A model generated the notes under the pieces. The model made no database searches. It had not been told where the DNA came from and saw only the letters and a program-made list of their open reading frames with translations. From contig NZ_CP015749.1 in the NCBI RefSeq assembly GCF_001742145.1, positions 4,464,001 through 4,528,000 of the forward strand: a DNA stretch of 64,000 nt, written 5' to 3'. The DNA is from Pectobacterium parmentieri. Lineage in GTDB: Bacteria > Pseudomonadota > Gammaproteobacteria > Enterobacterales > Enterobacteriaceae. Both the position numbers and the translations under genes were made by a program. Shown piece by piece: positions 21,917 through 31,128 of the stretch; the stretch's first letter is position 1, and each line of letters opens with the position of its first letter.

Positions 21917-23461
21917 ATGGCTGTATCACAACCTCTTCCTGCCGCGCCGGGGGGCGCGGAGTACCTGCGTGCGATCTTGCGGTCGCCAGTGTATGAAATC
22001 ACGCAGGTCACACCGCTGGAGAAGATGGATAAGATCTCTTCGCGACTGGGTAATGTCATACTGGTAAAACGTGAAGATAGACACGCGGTGCACAGCTTTA
22101 AGCTGCGTGGTGCTTACGCGATGATGGCGGGTCTGAGCGACGAACAAAAATCCCACGGTGTGGTGACGGCGTCAGCCGGTAACCATGCACAAGGGGTCGC
22201 GCTGTCCTCCAGCAAGCTGGGAATTAAATCGCTGATTGTGATGCCGGTGGCGACGGCCGACATCAAGGTGGATGCGGTGCGTGGTTTTGGTGGGGAAGTG
22301 CTGTTACACGGTGCTAACTTTGATGAGGCCAAGGCCAAGGCGATTGAACTGTCAGTGCAACAGCATATGACTTTTCTGCCGCCGTTCGATCACCCGGCGG
22401 TGATTGCCGGACAAGGTACGCTGGCGTTGGAGTTGCTACAGCAAGATGCGCATTTGGATCGCGTATTTGTGCCTGTTGGTGGTGGTGGCTTGGCAGCAGG
22501 CGTTGCCGTGCTGATTAAGCAACTGATGCCACAGATTCAGGTGATCGGCGTTGAGGCGGAAGATTCCGCCTGTCTGCGTGCGGCGCTGGACGCTGGGCAA
22601 CCTGTCGATCTGCCGCGTGTTGGGCTGTTTGCCGAAGGCGTGGCGGTGAAGCGCATCGGCGATGAAACGTTCCGCCTGTGTCGGGAATATCTGGATGATG
22701 TGATTACCGTCGATAGCGATGCCATCTGTGCGGCAGTGAAAGATCTGTTCGAAGATGTCCGTGCGATTGCGGAACCGTCTGGCGCACTGGCGTTAGCAGG
22801 GATGAAGAAATACATCCAGCAGCATCAGATTCAGGGGGAGCGTCTGGCGCATATTCTGTCCGGTGCGAACGTCAACTTCCACGGATTACGCTACGTTTCC
22901 GAACGCTGCGAACTGGGTGAACAGCGTGAAGCCTTGCTGGCTGTGACGATCCCCGAAAAACAGGGAAGCTTCCTGAAGTTTTGCCAACTGCTGGGTGGTC
23001 GCTCCGTCACGGAGTTTAACTATCGCTACGCGGATGCCAAAGACGCCTGCATTTTTGTCGGCGTGCGTTTGACGCGCGGTTATGCGGAGCGGCAGGAAAT
23101 TATTGCTGAGCTTTCCGCTGACGGCTATGAAGTGGTGGATTTGTCCGATGATGAAATGGCGAAACTGCACGTTCGCTATATGGTCGGTGGACGGCCTTCC
23201 AAACCACTACAGGAGCGGCTGTACAGCTTTGAATTCCCTGAGTCACCGGGCGCGTTACTGAAATTTCTGCATACGCTGGGGGCGCACTGGAATATCTCGC
23301 TGTTCCATTACCGCAGCCACGGCACAGATTTTGGTCGCGTGCTGGCCGCGTTCGAATTGGAGGCTGGCGATCGGGAATTTGAGCAGCACTTGCAGGCATT
23401 GGGCTATGAATGCCATGACGAAACCAATAATCCGGCATTCCGCTTCTTTCTGGCGGGTTAA
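21917..23461 (+). CDS. ilvA: Threonine dehydratase, biosynthetic IlvA
   Basis: IlvA deaminates threonine to 2-oxobutyrate, the committed step to isoleucine, and is inhibited by isoleucine. Residues 1-320 are the PLP catalytic domain, with the Schiff-base lysine in HSFKLRGAYA (near residue 62) and the PLP phosphate loop VGGGGLAAG near 190. Two ACT-like regulatory domains follow (SFLKFCQLLGG and GALLKFLHTLG). ATG 21917 has GGAGG 9 bases before it and gives 514 residues, as in E. coli; ATG 21911, overlapping the ilvD stop, is only 3 bases from that site. Confidence 0.95.
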   Translation: MAVSQPLPAAPGGAEYLRAILRSPVYEITQVTPLEKMDKISSRLGNVILVKREDRHAVHSFKLRGAYAMMAGLSDEQKSHGVVTASAGNHAQGVALSSSKLGIKSLIVMPVATADIKVDAVRGFGGEVLLHGANFDEAKAKAIELSVQQHMTFLPPFDHPAVIAGQGTLALELLQQDAHLDRVFVPVGGGGLAAGVAVLIKQLMPQIQVIGVEAEDSACLRAALDAGQPVDLPRVGLFAEGVAVKRIGDETFRLCREYLDDVITVDSDAICAAVKDLFEDVRAIAEPSGALALAGMKKYIQQHQIQGERLAHILSGANVNFHGLRYVSERCELGEQREALLAVTIPEKQGSFLKFCQLLGGRSVTEFNYRYADAKDACIFVGVRLTRGYAERQEIIAELSADGYEVVDLSDDEMAKLHVRYMVGGRPSKPLQERLYSFEFPESPGALLKFLHTLGAHWNISLFHYRSHGTDFGRVLAAFELEAGDREFEQHLQALGYECHDETNNPAFRFFLAG

Positions 23462-23477
23462 TTGCTGAGTGTTTCCC

Positions 23478-23520
23478 TAACGCCGCCGATGGTGTTTCGC
23501 TACTGACGGCGTTATCTTTA
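23478..23520 (+). terminator. Possible ilv operon terminator
   Basis: TAACGCCG (23478-23485) pairs with CGGCGTTA (23507-23514) across a 21-base loop, then TCTTTATG. The loop is large and the T-tract weak. Confidence 0.5.
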
Positions 23521-23554
23521 TGTCATCTGACAGCAACAGGGATGGCATTTCTCT

Positions 23555-24298
23555 ATGGCAACGCAATTCACGGGTTTTTCTCAAGCGGGTTTGACGTTTC
23601 TTCAGCAGGTGCGGCAGAACAACGATAAAGCGTGGTTTGATGAGCATCGTTCAATTTATGATGAGCAATTGGTGGCACCGTTTCGCACGCTGGTGGATGA
23701 ACTCAGCCTGACAATGTTGCAGATTGACGACCACTTTGAAACTCGCCCTGCAATCGGCAAGACCCTCTCCCGCATTCATCGTGATACGCGCTTTTCACAC
23801 GATAAATCACGCTATCGCAGCCATATGTGGCTCACTTTCAAACGTACCCGCAAAGACTGGACGGATGCCCCAGTGTATTTCTTTGAAATCACGCCCGATA
23901 CCTGGCGCTATGGGCTGGGCTATTACAGTGCGACGCGTAATACGATGGATTTGTTCCGCCAGACGTTGCGCGGTAATTCGCCGCAGTTTCTTGAGGTTGC
24001 TAGCTGTCTGGGGAATGCCTTCACGCTGGAAGGGGACAGCTATAAACGCCCGCTGGTTAAAGATCAGGAACCGGAACTGGCTAACTGGTATAACCGCAAA
24101 TCGTTTGCCGCGATATGTACTCGACAGGATATGGAAGCGCTGTTTTCTGGTGACCTGGTGGCGGTTCTGTCTCAGGGATTTACCCAGCTTGAGCCGCTTT
24201 ATCATTACCTGATGAATATCGAAACCATGAAGAAAGCCGCGCAGGAAGCAGAGTCCGATACGCGGGAATTTTCGGCGGATAAGTGGTTTGAGCGCTAG
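23555..24298 (+). CDS. DUF2461 family protein
   Basis: A 247-residue soluble protein without signal peptide that fits the DUF2461/TIGR02453 family: FSQAGLTFLQQVRQNNDKAWFDEHR at the N-terminus (residues 8-32) and SRIHRDTRFSHDKSRYRSHMW near 70 are the family's conserved segments. Function is unknown. It follows ilvA by 93 bases behind a weak hairpin, so it may be read partly from the ilv transcript. Its neighbour is convergent. No E. coli K-12 counterpart at this site is known to me. Confidence 0.75.
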   Translation: MATQFTGFSQAGLTFLQQVRQNNDKAWFDEHRSIYDEQLVAPFRTLVDELSLTMLQIDDHFETRPAIGKTLSRIHRDTRFSHDKSRYRSHMWLTFKRTRKDWTDAPVYFFEITPDTWRYGLGYYSATRNTMDLFRQTLRGNSPQFLEVASCLGNAFTLEGDSYKRPLVKDQEPELANWYNRKSFAAICTRQDMEALFSGDLVAVLSQGFTQLEPLYHYLMNIETMKKAAQEAESDTREFSADKWFER

Positions 24299-24316
24299 AG
24301 CCAGAGCTAGCTAGCG

Positions 24317-25117
24317 CTACGGTGCTTTCTGTTGCTCTAATGGGGTGTTATCGCGCTCCAGCAAATAGTTAAACAGGTAACCTTCTTCCTGATTGCTGCC
24401 GAAGGTGGCGATTTGCAGATGATCATCGTCAATGCAGGTGAGCAGTATTTTCACCTGCTGACCGAAGCTGCTTTCACCTTTGCCAGTGGCTTGCGTATCG
24501 CTCATCTGACGGGCAGTGAAGCCGGAATCATCCAGCTTGTTACCGTAGCGGAATGCAATGGACGCGCCGCCTTCAATCTTGCCACGCTGATTGGTCATGG
24601 TCAGGCTGACGGCGTGGTAGGGCGCTTTCTGGTCATACATTTCCCGAAAATAATCACCCAGATCGCGGTACTCCTCAGCGGAAAGCCCTGACATCACATA
24701 TTCATAGCTGAACGACCCGTGGAAGCAGGACGTGCTTTTTACGGGGGTAATCGGTGACGGTAAGGCGTGCTGTGCGATGTCATTTAGGTAACGCAGCCGA
24801 TTTAACTGCTGCTGATAGCGCTGGCGCAGGCAGTCCTCATCTTTGCACCGATCGCGCGTAGTAAGCCAACTGCGCTGAAACTGGTTGAGCGTCTTTTCCC
24901 ACGGTGCGCTGTTGTCATACGCCGTCAGGAACGCGTGGGATGTTTTCCATGCCTGCGCCAATTCTTCATCTAGCTGCCCGAGCAACGGGCTGGCGCAAAT
25001 CAACTTTTCCTGGGCGGAAGCGGCTTTTTCGCAGGAGAAACTGGCGGCTTGCGCAGGGTGGTTGAGGGCGGCGAGCATCATCCCTGCTGCAGCGATGGCA
25101 GTGAAGGCTATCTTCAT
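24317..25117 (-). CDS. Secreted protein with LprI/DUF1311 domain
   Basis: The ATG at 25117 gives a clean signal peptide (MKIAFTAIAAAGMMLAALNHPAQA) and a 266-residue product. The mature N-terminal part has the LprI pattern: FSCEKAASAQEKLICASPLLGQLDEEL, then CKDEDCLRQRY, with four cysteines likely paired. LprI-like proteins include lysozyme inhibitors, but most members are uncharacterised; the C-terminal 130 residues are not recognised. Start and stop are tied to ilvY by an ATGA overlap, so it is translated from the ilvY transcript. Confidence 0.7.
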   Translation of the reverse strand: MKIAFTAIAAAGMMLAALNHPAQAASFSCEKAASAQEKLICASPLLGQLDEELAQAWKTSHAFLTAYDNSAPWEKTLNQFQRSWLTTRDRCKDEDCLRQRYQQQLNRLRYLNDIAQHALPSPITPVKSTSCFHGSFSYEYVMSGLSAEEYRDLGDYFREMYDQKAPYHAVSLTMTNQRGKIEGGASIAFRYGNKLDDSGFTARQMSDTQATGKGESSFGQQVKILLTCIDDDHLQIATFGSNQEEGYLFNYLLERDNTPLEQQKAP

Positions 25118-26004
25118 GGTGTGTCCTGTAATATGTCCCAAAAGGCGGCAATGAGTGGTTCGCTGAGCCGTTTTTTCTGTACGCAGACGCCGAGTTCAAG
25201 TGGCTCCATCACCTGTTCGGCCAAGACAGAGACGCGATTGCGTACCGGTTCCGGGCTGTTTTCCAGCACGATATTAGGGAGTAATGCGATACCGCAACCC
25301 AGCGCCACCATCGATACCATCGCTTCATGACCGGATATCGTGGCGTAAATCTGTGGGTTGGCGATATGGTTGCGTCTGAACCACTGATCGATTCGCTTAC
25401 GCACCGGGCCGTGTTCCGGCAGGATGAAGGGGATCTGCGACCAGTCTGGATCGGGTTGGCGCACCAGCGCCTGTACCGGGCAGGGAAGTGCTGGGATAAT
25501 CAGCGCCAGAGGCAGTTTATCGAGCGGCATGAAGTCAACGCTTGCAGGCAGCGCTTCTGGGCGTCCGGCAATCCCCAAATCCCCATCAATCGACTGAATT
25601 TTCTCAACGGCATCGGCGGCGTCACCGGTTGTCAGCTTGATTTCCACCAGCGGATGCAGCGCCCGAAAGCGATCCAGAATCGGCGGCAGATGGCTGTAGG
25701 CGGCGGTGACGGAGCAGAAGATTCGCAGTTCTCCGCTTAATGATGGCCCGTGTTGGTCTATCGTGTGGCGTAGCTGCTGGTATTGCAGCAGCGTCTGTTG
25801 AGCGAACAGCTTCAGGTGCTCCCCGGCATCGGTGAGCTGCACGGTACGGTTATCGCGCAGAAACAGTGTCTGCCCTAAATCCTCTTCCAGCCGCTGAATT
25901 TGCCGCGACAGTGTGGACGGGCTGATATGCATCGCCTTGGCGGTACGGCCAAAGTGTCGGCTTTCCGCCAGATGCAGAAATAATTTGAGATCACGTAAAT
26001 CCAT
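25114..26004 (-). CDS. ilvY: LysR-family regulator IlvY, activator of ilvC
   Basis: IlvY activates ilvC when its inducers acetolactate or acetohydroxybutyrate bind. The 296-residue protein has the N-terminal helix-turn-helix (DLRDLKLFLHLAESRHFGRTA) and an effector domain with SGELRIFCSVTAAYSHLPPIL near residue 90. The ATG at 26004 gives the same N-terminus as E. coli IlvY (297 residues). An upstream in-frame TTG at 26061 would add 19 residues made of a duplicated LQDKKR, which look like untranslated leader. Divergent from ilvC, 185 bases apart. Confidence 0.92.
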   Translation of the reverse strand: MDLRDLKLFLHLAESRHFGRTAKAMHISPSTLSRQIQRLEEDLGQTLFLRDNRTVQLTDAGEHLKLFAQQTLLQYQQLRHTIDQHGPSLSGELRIFCSVTAAYSHLPPILDRFRALHPLVEIKLTTGDAADAVEKIQSIDGDLGIAGRPEALPASVDFMPLDKLPLALIIPALPCPVQALVRQPDPDWSQIPFILPEHGPVRKRIDQWFRRNHIANPQIYATISGHEAMVSMVALGCGIALLPNIVLENSPEPVRNRVSVLAEQVMEPLELGVCVQKKRLSEPLIAAFWDILQDTP

Positions 26005-26016
26005 GCGATGCAGGCC

Positions 26017-26049
26017 CCGTTTTTTATCTTGTAGCCGTTTTTTATCTTG
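26017..26049. repeat. Tandem 15-base repeat in the ilvY leader
   Basis: CCGTTTTTTATCTTG occurs at 26017-26031 and 26035-26049, period 18. It lies between the ilvY start and the operator region, so it lengthens the ilvY leader by 18 bases. Slippage or local duplication is the simplest cause. Confidence 0.8.
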
Positions 26050-26094
26050 CAAATAGTGCAATATGACGTTGCTAATATATCAATTTAAGCAACG
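26047..26094. promoter_or_regulatory. IlvY operator region between ilvY and ilvC
   Basis: Two inverted repeats are seen: TTGCA-AATAG-TGCAA (26047-26061) and CGTTGC-N16-GCAACG (26067-26094). IlvY of E. coli binds two tandem operators in this intergenic region, one that represses ilvY itself and one that overlaps the ilvC -35. The pair seen here fits that layout; assignment is by position. Confidence 0.65.
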
Positions 26095-26189
26095 CAATTC
26101 CTGTCATATGATGGGGTCATAGTGAATTCCCATTTGGCGGGAATCCTTTTCTGAATAACAGACAAACAAAACCGTATACGGAGCACGAC

Positions 26190-27668
26190 ATGGCTAACTA
26201 TTTCAACACATTAAACCTGCGTCAGCAGCTGGATCAATTGGGCAAGTGCCGCTTTATGGGGCGTGATGAATTTGCCGATGAGGCGAGCTACCTGAAAGGG
26301 AAAAAAGTGGTGATCGTCGGTTGTGGTGCTCAGGGCTTGAACCAAGGTCTGAACATGCGCGATTCCGGTCTGGATATCGCTTATGCCCTGCGTGCTGAAG
26401 CCATTGCGGAAAAACGTGCATCATGGCGCAAAGCGACCGAAAACGGCTTCACCGTTGGCACCTACGAAGATCTGATCCCGCAGGCCGATCTGATCGTTAA
26501 CCTGACGCCGGACAAACAGCACTCCGCAGTGGTTCAGGCGGTACAACCGCTGATGAAACAGGGCGCAGCGCTGGGCTACTCTCACGGTTTCAACATCGTT
26601 GAAGTGGGCGAGCAAATTCGTAAAGACATCACGGTAGTGATGGTGGCACCGAAGTGCCCAGGTACGGAAGTGCGTGAAGAATACAAACGTGGTTTCGGCG
26701 TACCGACGCTGATCGCCGTTCACCCTGAAAACGATCCAAAAGGCGAAGGCATGGCAATCGCCAAAGCCTGGGCGGCGGCAACGGGCGGCCACCGTGCGGG
26801 CGTTCTGCAATCCTCTTTCGTTGCAGAAGTGAAATCTGACCTGATGGGTGAGCAGACTATTCTGTGTGGTATGTTGCAGGCTGGTTCTCTGCTGGGCTTC
26901 GATAAACTGGTTGCTGAAGGCACCGATCCTGCTTATGCAGAAAAGCTGATTCAGTTCGGCTGGGAAACCATCACCGAAGCGCTGAAGCAAGGCGGGATTA
27001 CGCTGATGATGGATCGCCTGTCTAACCCGGCGAAACTGCGTGCTTATGCGCTGTCTGAGCAACTGAAAGGCATCATGGCTCCGCTGTTCCAGAAGCACAT
27101 GGATGACATCATCTCCGGCGAATTCTCTGGCGGCATGATGGCTGACTGGGCGAACGACGACGTGAAACTGCTGACCTGGCGTGAAGAGACCGGTAAAACG
27201 GCGTTTGAAAACGCACCGCAGTTCGACGGTAAAATCGCTGAGCAAGAATATTTTGATAACGGCGTGTTGATGGTTGCGATGGTGAAAGCTGGCGTTGAGC
27301 TGGCGTTTGAAACCATGGTGAGCTCCGGCATCATCGAAGAGTCCGCCTACTACGAATCACTGCATGAGCTGCCGCTGATCGCCAACACTATCGCGCGTAA
27401 GCGTCTGTATGAAATGAACGTGGTTATCTCTGATACCGCAGAATACGGTAACTACCTGTTTGCTAACGCAGCCGTACCGTTGTTGAAAGGTGCGTTCATG
27501 GCATCTCTGCAACCGGGCGATCTGGGCAAAGCGGTCGCGGGTACTGAAGTAGACAACGCGCAACTGCGTGATGTTAACGAAGCCATCCGTAACCACCCGA
27601 TCGAAACCGTAGGCCACACGCTGCGCGGCTACATGAAAGACATGAAGCGTATCGCTGTCGCGGGTTAA
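26190..27668 (+). CDS. ilvC: Ketol-acid reductoisomerase IlvC
   Basis: IlvC converts acetolactate and acetohydroxybutyrate to dihydroxy acids with NADPH and Mg2+. At 492 residues it is the long class II form of enterobacteria, with a duplicated C-terminal domain. The Rossmann motif [23 protein letters not shown] lies at residues 36-58, and [14 protein letters not shown] at 130 contributes to the active site. It is transcribed alone from an IlvY-controlled promoter and ends at a strong terminator. Confidence 0.96.
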   Translation: MANYFNTLNLRQQLDQLGKCRFMGRDEFADEASYLKGKKVVIVGCGAQGLNQGLNMRDSGLDIAYALRAEAIAEKRASWRKATENGFTVGTYEDLIPQADLIVNLTPDKQHSAVVQAVQPLMKQGAALGYSHGFNIVEVGEQIRKDITVVMVAPKCPGTEVREEYKRGFGVPTLIAVHPENDPKGEGMAIAKAWAAATGGHRAGVLQSSFVAEVKSDLMGEQTILCGMLQAGSLLGFDKLVAEGTDPAYAEKLIQFGWETITEALKQGGITLMMDRLSNPAKLRAYALSEQLKGIMAPLFQKHMDDIISGEFSGGMMADWANDDVKLLTWREETGKTAFENAPQFDGKIAEQEYFDNGVLMVAMVKAGVELAFETMVSSGIIEESAYYESLHELPLIANTIARKRLYEMNVVISDTAEYGNYLFANAAVPLLKGAFMASLQPGDLGKAVAGTEVDNAQLRDVNEAIRNHPIETVGHTLRGYMKDMKRIAVAG

Positions 27669-27705
27669 TCGTCGCTTTTACGTTTAGCAAAGTTCGATAA
27701 TTTCT

Positions 27706-27736
27706 ATGCTGCTCCCTCTGGGAGCAGCATTTTTTT
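27706..27736 (+). terminator. ilvC terminator
   Basis: ATGCTGCTCCC, a TCT loop and GGGAGCAGCAT, then six T. A perfect 11-bp stem with T-run. Confidence 0.95.
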
Positions 27737-27761
27737 ATCCGCAGCTATCCCGCAGCTTGCG

Positions 27762-28415
27762 TTATCCCTGTTGCGTATCGGCGGTGCTTTCACGCGAGGC
27801 AAGCGCCAGCGCAGCGGTTAATTCCGCTTTTGTCATCCGTATACAGTAAGACGGCATGTTCCTTTCAAAGCGCCATCCTTCAGACAATTTTCCCGCATCG
27901 ACGACATCAAACCCGAAGGCATCATAGAGTTCGGCCACAATGGCTTTTTCCCGTTCGTCATCACCCGCAAGCGGTAGCGCCCGGCGATTGGCAGAACCCG
28001 CAGGTAAACCATCACTTTCAAGCTGCGTCATGGGGATGGCATTGAACGCTTTGGTGATCTTTGTACCTAGTAAATACCCAGCCAGTAGTTCGCTGGTGGT
28101 GGTACTGCGCGTATCCAGTGCGGCTACCTTGCCATCTCGCTCGGTATAGTAGTTGACGGCATCGATGACGGATTTGCCCTGTAAAGCCTGTGTAGGGAGG
28201 TTATCGATGGCGGTAAAGGGAACAGCAATAACGACAATGTCGCCAAAGAGCGCTGCCTGAGTGGCGGTACCGATATCGCAGCCGATCATGGGACGGAGGC
28301 TGAACAGTGACTGGGGATCGCGCGAGTTGCTGAGCATAACCTGATGATCGTTCTGAAGCGCTAATTTAGCGATCGCCCGCCCAACAAAGCCCGCACCAAT
28401 AATGCCAATTTTCAT
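27762..28415 (-). CDS. NADP-binding oxidoreductase, F420-reductase-like (COG2085)
   Basis: A 217-residue soluble protein with an N-terminal Rossmann fold (MKIGIIGAGFVGRAIAKLAL, GxGxxG at residues 7-12) and VVIAVPFTAIDNL near 62. It belongs to the NADPH-dependent F420 reductase-like group, which in bacteria without F420 includes dinucleotide-linked reductases of unknown substrate. Divergent from a LysR regulator with a 20-base palindrome between them, so that regulator probably controls it. Confidence 0.75.
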   Translation of the reverse strand: MKIGIIGAGFVGRAIAKLALQNDHQVMLSNSRDPQSLFSLRPMIGCDIGTATQAALFGDIVVIAVPFTAIDNLPTQALQGKSVIDAVNYYTERDGKVAALDTRSTTTSELLAGYLLGTKITKAFNAIPMTQLESDGLPAGSANRRALPLAGDDEREKAIVAELYDAFGFDVVDAGKLSEGWRFERNMPSYCIRMTKAELTAALALASRESTADTQQG

Positions 28416-28458
28416 CTTTTTCTCCCTAATACTTTTGAGAAGAGAAGCTTAATTGCCT

Positions 28459-28478
28459 ACAATTTGAAGATAAATTGT
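28459..28478. promoter_or_regulatory. Palindromic operator between oxidoreductase and LysR genes
   Basis: ACAATTT-GAAGAT-AAATTGT, a perfect 7-bp inverted repeat in the 101-base divergent gap, containing a T-N11-A core. This is a typical LysR site. Confidence 0.65.
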
Positions 28479-28516
28479 GTTTTTAATCGAAAACAAACAA
28501 CAAATATGAGTGAATC

Positions 28517-29404
28517 ATGGATCGGCTGACCAGCATGAACACCTTTGTCAAAGCGTCGGAGTTGGGGTCTTTTGCCGCGGCCGCAGAGGTGTTGGGCATT
28601 TCACCCCAGATGGTGGCGAAGCAGGTAGCATGGCTCGAAGCGAGGCTTGGAGTCCGACTGCTGAACCGTACCACGCGTAGGCAGAGCCTGACGGACATTG
28701 GTCTGCGCTATTATGAGCGCTGTAAGGTTGTTCTTGCTGAAGCGGAAGATGCCGATGCGATTGCCCGTGAAATGCAGGTGACACCTTCCGGTATCATTCA
28801 GGTGAATGCCCCGGTTACCTGGGGATCGCATCTGCTCGCGCCGTTCATCACGCACTACCTTGCTCGCTATCCCGACACGCAAATTGCGCTGACGCTGAAC
28901 GATCGTATGGTTGACCCGATAGAAGAGGGGTTTGAAGTCATCATTCGCATCGGTGAATTGGCAGATAGTTCGATGGTGGCTTGGCCACTTCAACCTTACT
29001 CGTTGATCGCTTGCGCATCGCCTGACTATCTGGTGCGTGAAGGCGTGCCAGATACGCCATCAAGTCTCGCACGCCACGCGAGCCTTATTTATGGCGTGCG
29101 CACCGCTGCTGCGTCTTGTCGGTGGGTATTTCAGAAGGACGGTAAGACGGAGGAAGTCAGGCCGGAAGGTCGGCTTTTTGCTAATGACTGGAATGCGCTG
29201 CTGCATGCCGCGATAGAGGGATATGGTATCACGCTTGGGCCGGAGGTCGTGTTACGTAAGGAAATTGACCGTGGGCGTCTGGTGCAGGTGCTGTCTGACT
29301 ATAATGGGCCTGCTCGCCCAGTTCATGTCATGGTGCCGGTGGGACGGCGGGCGGCGGTTAAAGTTAAAACCTTTGTCGATGCAGTCAGAGCCAATTTCGG
29401 ATAA
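28517..29404 (+). CDS. LysR-family transcriptional regulator
   Basis: A 295-residue regulator. The helix-turn-helix is at residues 3-60 (LTSMNTFVKASELGSFAAAAEVLG, then RTTRRQSLTDIG), followed by a type 2 periplasmic-binding effector domain with VRVNAPVTW-like sequence near 92. The pattern is that of the CrgA/DmlR group, whose members usually control a divergent oxidoreductase gene. The neighbour on the other strand fits that. The ligand cannot be told. Confidence 0.85.
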   Translation: MDRLTSMNTFVKASELGSFAAAAEVLGISPQMVAKQVAWLEARLGVRLLNRTTRRQSLTDIGLRYYERCKVVLAEAEDADAIAREMQVTPSGIIQVNAPVTWGSHLLAPFITHYLARYPDTQIALTLNDRMVDPIEEGFEVIIRIGELADSSMVAWPLQPYSLIACASPDYLVREGVPDTPSSLARHASLIYGVRTAAASCRWVFQKDGKTEEVRPEGRLFANDWNALLHAAIEGYGITLGPEVVLRKEIDRGRLVQVLSDYNGPARPVHVMVPVGRRAAVKVKTFVDAVRANFG

Positions 29405-29410
29405 CGATAA

Positions 29411-29440
29411 GCCCGTGACACGGCGAACGATGCCACGGGC
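29411..29440. terminator. Hairpin between convergent LysR gene and putP
   Basis: GCCCGTG (29411-29417) pairs with CACGGGC (29434-29440). It lies between two convergent stops. There is no real T-run on either strand. Confidence 0.45.
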
Positions 29441-29447
29441 ATTATGG

Positions 29448-30932
29448 CTAAACGGACTGGTATTCCGCTTCTGCCTGCTTGAAGCGGTCGGTAACCGCTT
29501 TTGACGGCGCTTTACCCAACAGGCTGACGATGAAAATGGTCAGACTGTTGAAGATAAATCCGGGGATGATTTCATACAGGCCCAGCCAGGCGTACTGCTT
29601 CCAGATCAGTACCGTTGCTGCACCTACGATCATGCCGAGCAGTGCGCCGTTACGCGTCATACGCGGCCACAGCAGAGAAATCAAAATCACCGGTCCGAAG
29701 GCGGCACCGAACCCTGCCCAGGCATAGCTCACCAGACCGAGTACGCGGTTTTCAGGGTTGAGCGACAGCGCAATAGCAATGATAGCGACTAATAGCACCA
29801 TCGCACGTCCCACCCATACCAGCTCTTTCTGACTGGCATTTTTGCGCAGGAAGGGTTTGTACAAATCCTCGGTGATGGCGCTGGAGCACACCAGTAACTG
29901 GCAGCTCAGCGTACTCATCACGGCAGCCAGAATCGCAGACAGCAGCACACCGGCAATCCACGGATTGAACAGCAGCATAGATAGTTCGATAAAGACGCGC
30001 TCGCTGTTTTGCGCCACGTTACCGGCCTGATCCGGGTTGTTGTGGAAGTAGGCGATGCCGAAGAAGCCTACCGTCACCGCACCAGCGAGACACAGAATCA
30101 TCCAGGTCATACTGATGCGGCGCGCGCTATGGATCGTGTGGTGTGAATCCGCAGCCATGAAGCGTGCCAGAATATGTGGTTGGCCAAAATAGCCCAGACC
30201 CCAGCCCATCAGCGAGATAATAGCGACAAAATTCAGTCCTTTGAACATATCCATATTGGCTGGGTTTTTGGCTTCAATCACCATGAGTGAGGTGTCTATT
30301 CCTCCCAGTGATAAAATGACCATCACTGGCGTCAGGATCAGGGCGAAAATCATCAGACTGGCCTGCACGGTGTCCGTCCAGCTTACAGCCAGAAAGCCGC
30401 CGATAAAGGTATAGGCGATAGTGGCCGCTGCCCCTGCCCATAATGCGGTGCCGTAGCTCATGCCGAAGGTGCTTTCAAACAAACGAGCCCCCGCGACGAC
30501 GCCAGAAGCACAGTAGATAGTGAAGAAAACCAGAATGACTAACGCAGAGATTACGCGCAGTAATTTACTGTTATCTTCAAAACGGTGGGTGAAATAGTCA
30601 GGCAGCGTGAGCGCGTTGTGGTTTATTTCGGTGTGTACGCGCAGGCGTCCAGCGACCCATTTCCAGTTCAGGTAGGCGCCTAACGTCAGGCCGATCGCGA
30701 TCCAGCTTTCAGAAATACCGGAAATGAAAATAGCACCCGGTAATCCCATCAGCAGCCAGCCGCTCATATCGGAAGCGCCAGCCGACAGTGCAGTGACGAC
30801 GCTTCCCATCCGACGTCCGCCCAGAATGTAATCACCAAAGTTATTGGTGGCGCGGTAGGCAAACAGGCCGATGAGGACCATCCCGAAAATATACACCAGA
30901 AACGTCACCAGCATGGGTGTGCTTATTGTCAT
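29448..30932 (-). CDS. putP: Sodium/proline symporter PutP
   Basis: PutP imports proline with sodium. The 494-residue protein is a member of the sodium:solute symporter family with about 13 membrane segments. FGDYILGGRRMGSVVTALSAGASDMSGWLLMG at residues 31-62 holds the Na+ and proline site around the conserved Asp and Ser/Gly of the second segment. It is divergent from putA, sharing a 196-base control region, as in E. coli and Salmonella. Confidence 0.95.
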   Translation of the reverse strand: MTISTPMLVTFLVYIFGMVLIGLFAYRATNNFGDYILGGRRMGSVVTALSAGASDMSGWLLMGLPGAIFISGISESWIAIGLTLGAYLNWKWVAGRLRVHTEINHNALTLPDYFTHRFEDNSKLLRVISALVILVFFTIYCASGVVAGARLFESTFGMSYGTALWAGAAATIAYTFIGGFLAVSWTDTVQASLMIFALILTPVMVILSLGGIDTSLMVIEAKNPANMDMFKGLNFVAIISLMGWGLGYFGQPHILARFMAADSHHTIHSARRISMTWMILCLAGAVTVGFFGIAYFHNNPDQAGNVAQNSERVFIELSMLLFNPWIAGVLLSAILAAVMSTLSCQLLVCSSAITEDLYKPFLRKNASQKELVWVGRAMVLLVAIIAIALSLNPENRVLGLVSYAWAGFGAAFGPVILISLLWPRMTRNGALLGMIVGAATVLIWKQYAWLGLYEIIPGFIFNSLTIFIVSLLGKAPSKAVTDRFKQAEAEYQSV

Positions 30933-31054
30933 TCAACTCTCCACATTTTTTTTCGTGCCGCTGTCGCGGCGACGCTGTGTTTTATAGTAATCACTCAGGC
31001 CGGAACGAGGCCTGAAGGTGATGATGGGCAGCAACCGTTCCATTTGTTAACAAG

Positions 31055-31072
31055 GTTGCACAAAGTTGCAAC
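31055..31072. promoter_or_regulatory. PutA operator sites in the putP-putA control region
   Basis: GTTGCA occurs at 31055-31060 and 31065-31070, and the reverse complement TGCAAC overlaps the second at 31067-31072. GTTGCA is the binding core of E. coli PutA. The two direct copies are 10 bases apart, one helical turn. The -35/-10 boxes were not assigned. Confidence 0.75.
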
Positions 31073-31128
31073 ATGGTTGATATTGACGTTATCCCGATGT
31101 GCATCTTCTAATCACAGGAGTGGACGCT

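Noticed and set aside
26421..27245. 274-codon frame antisense to ilvC
   Set aside because: The sense strand is plainly ilvC; the antisense product is Arg/Phe/His-rich and without known features.
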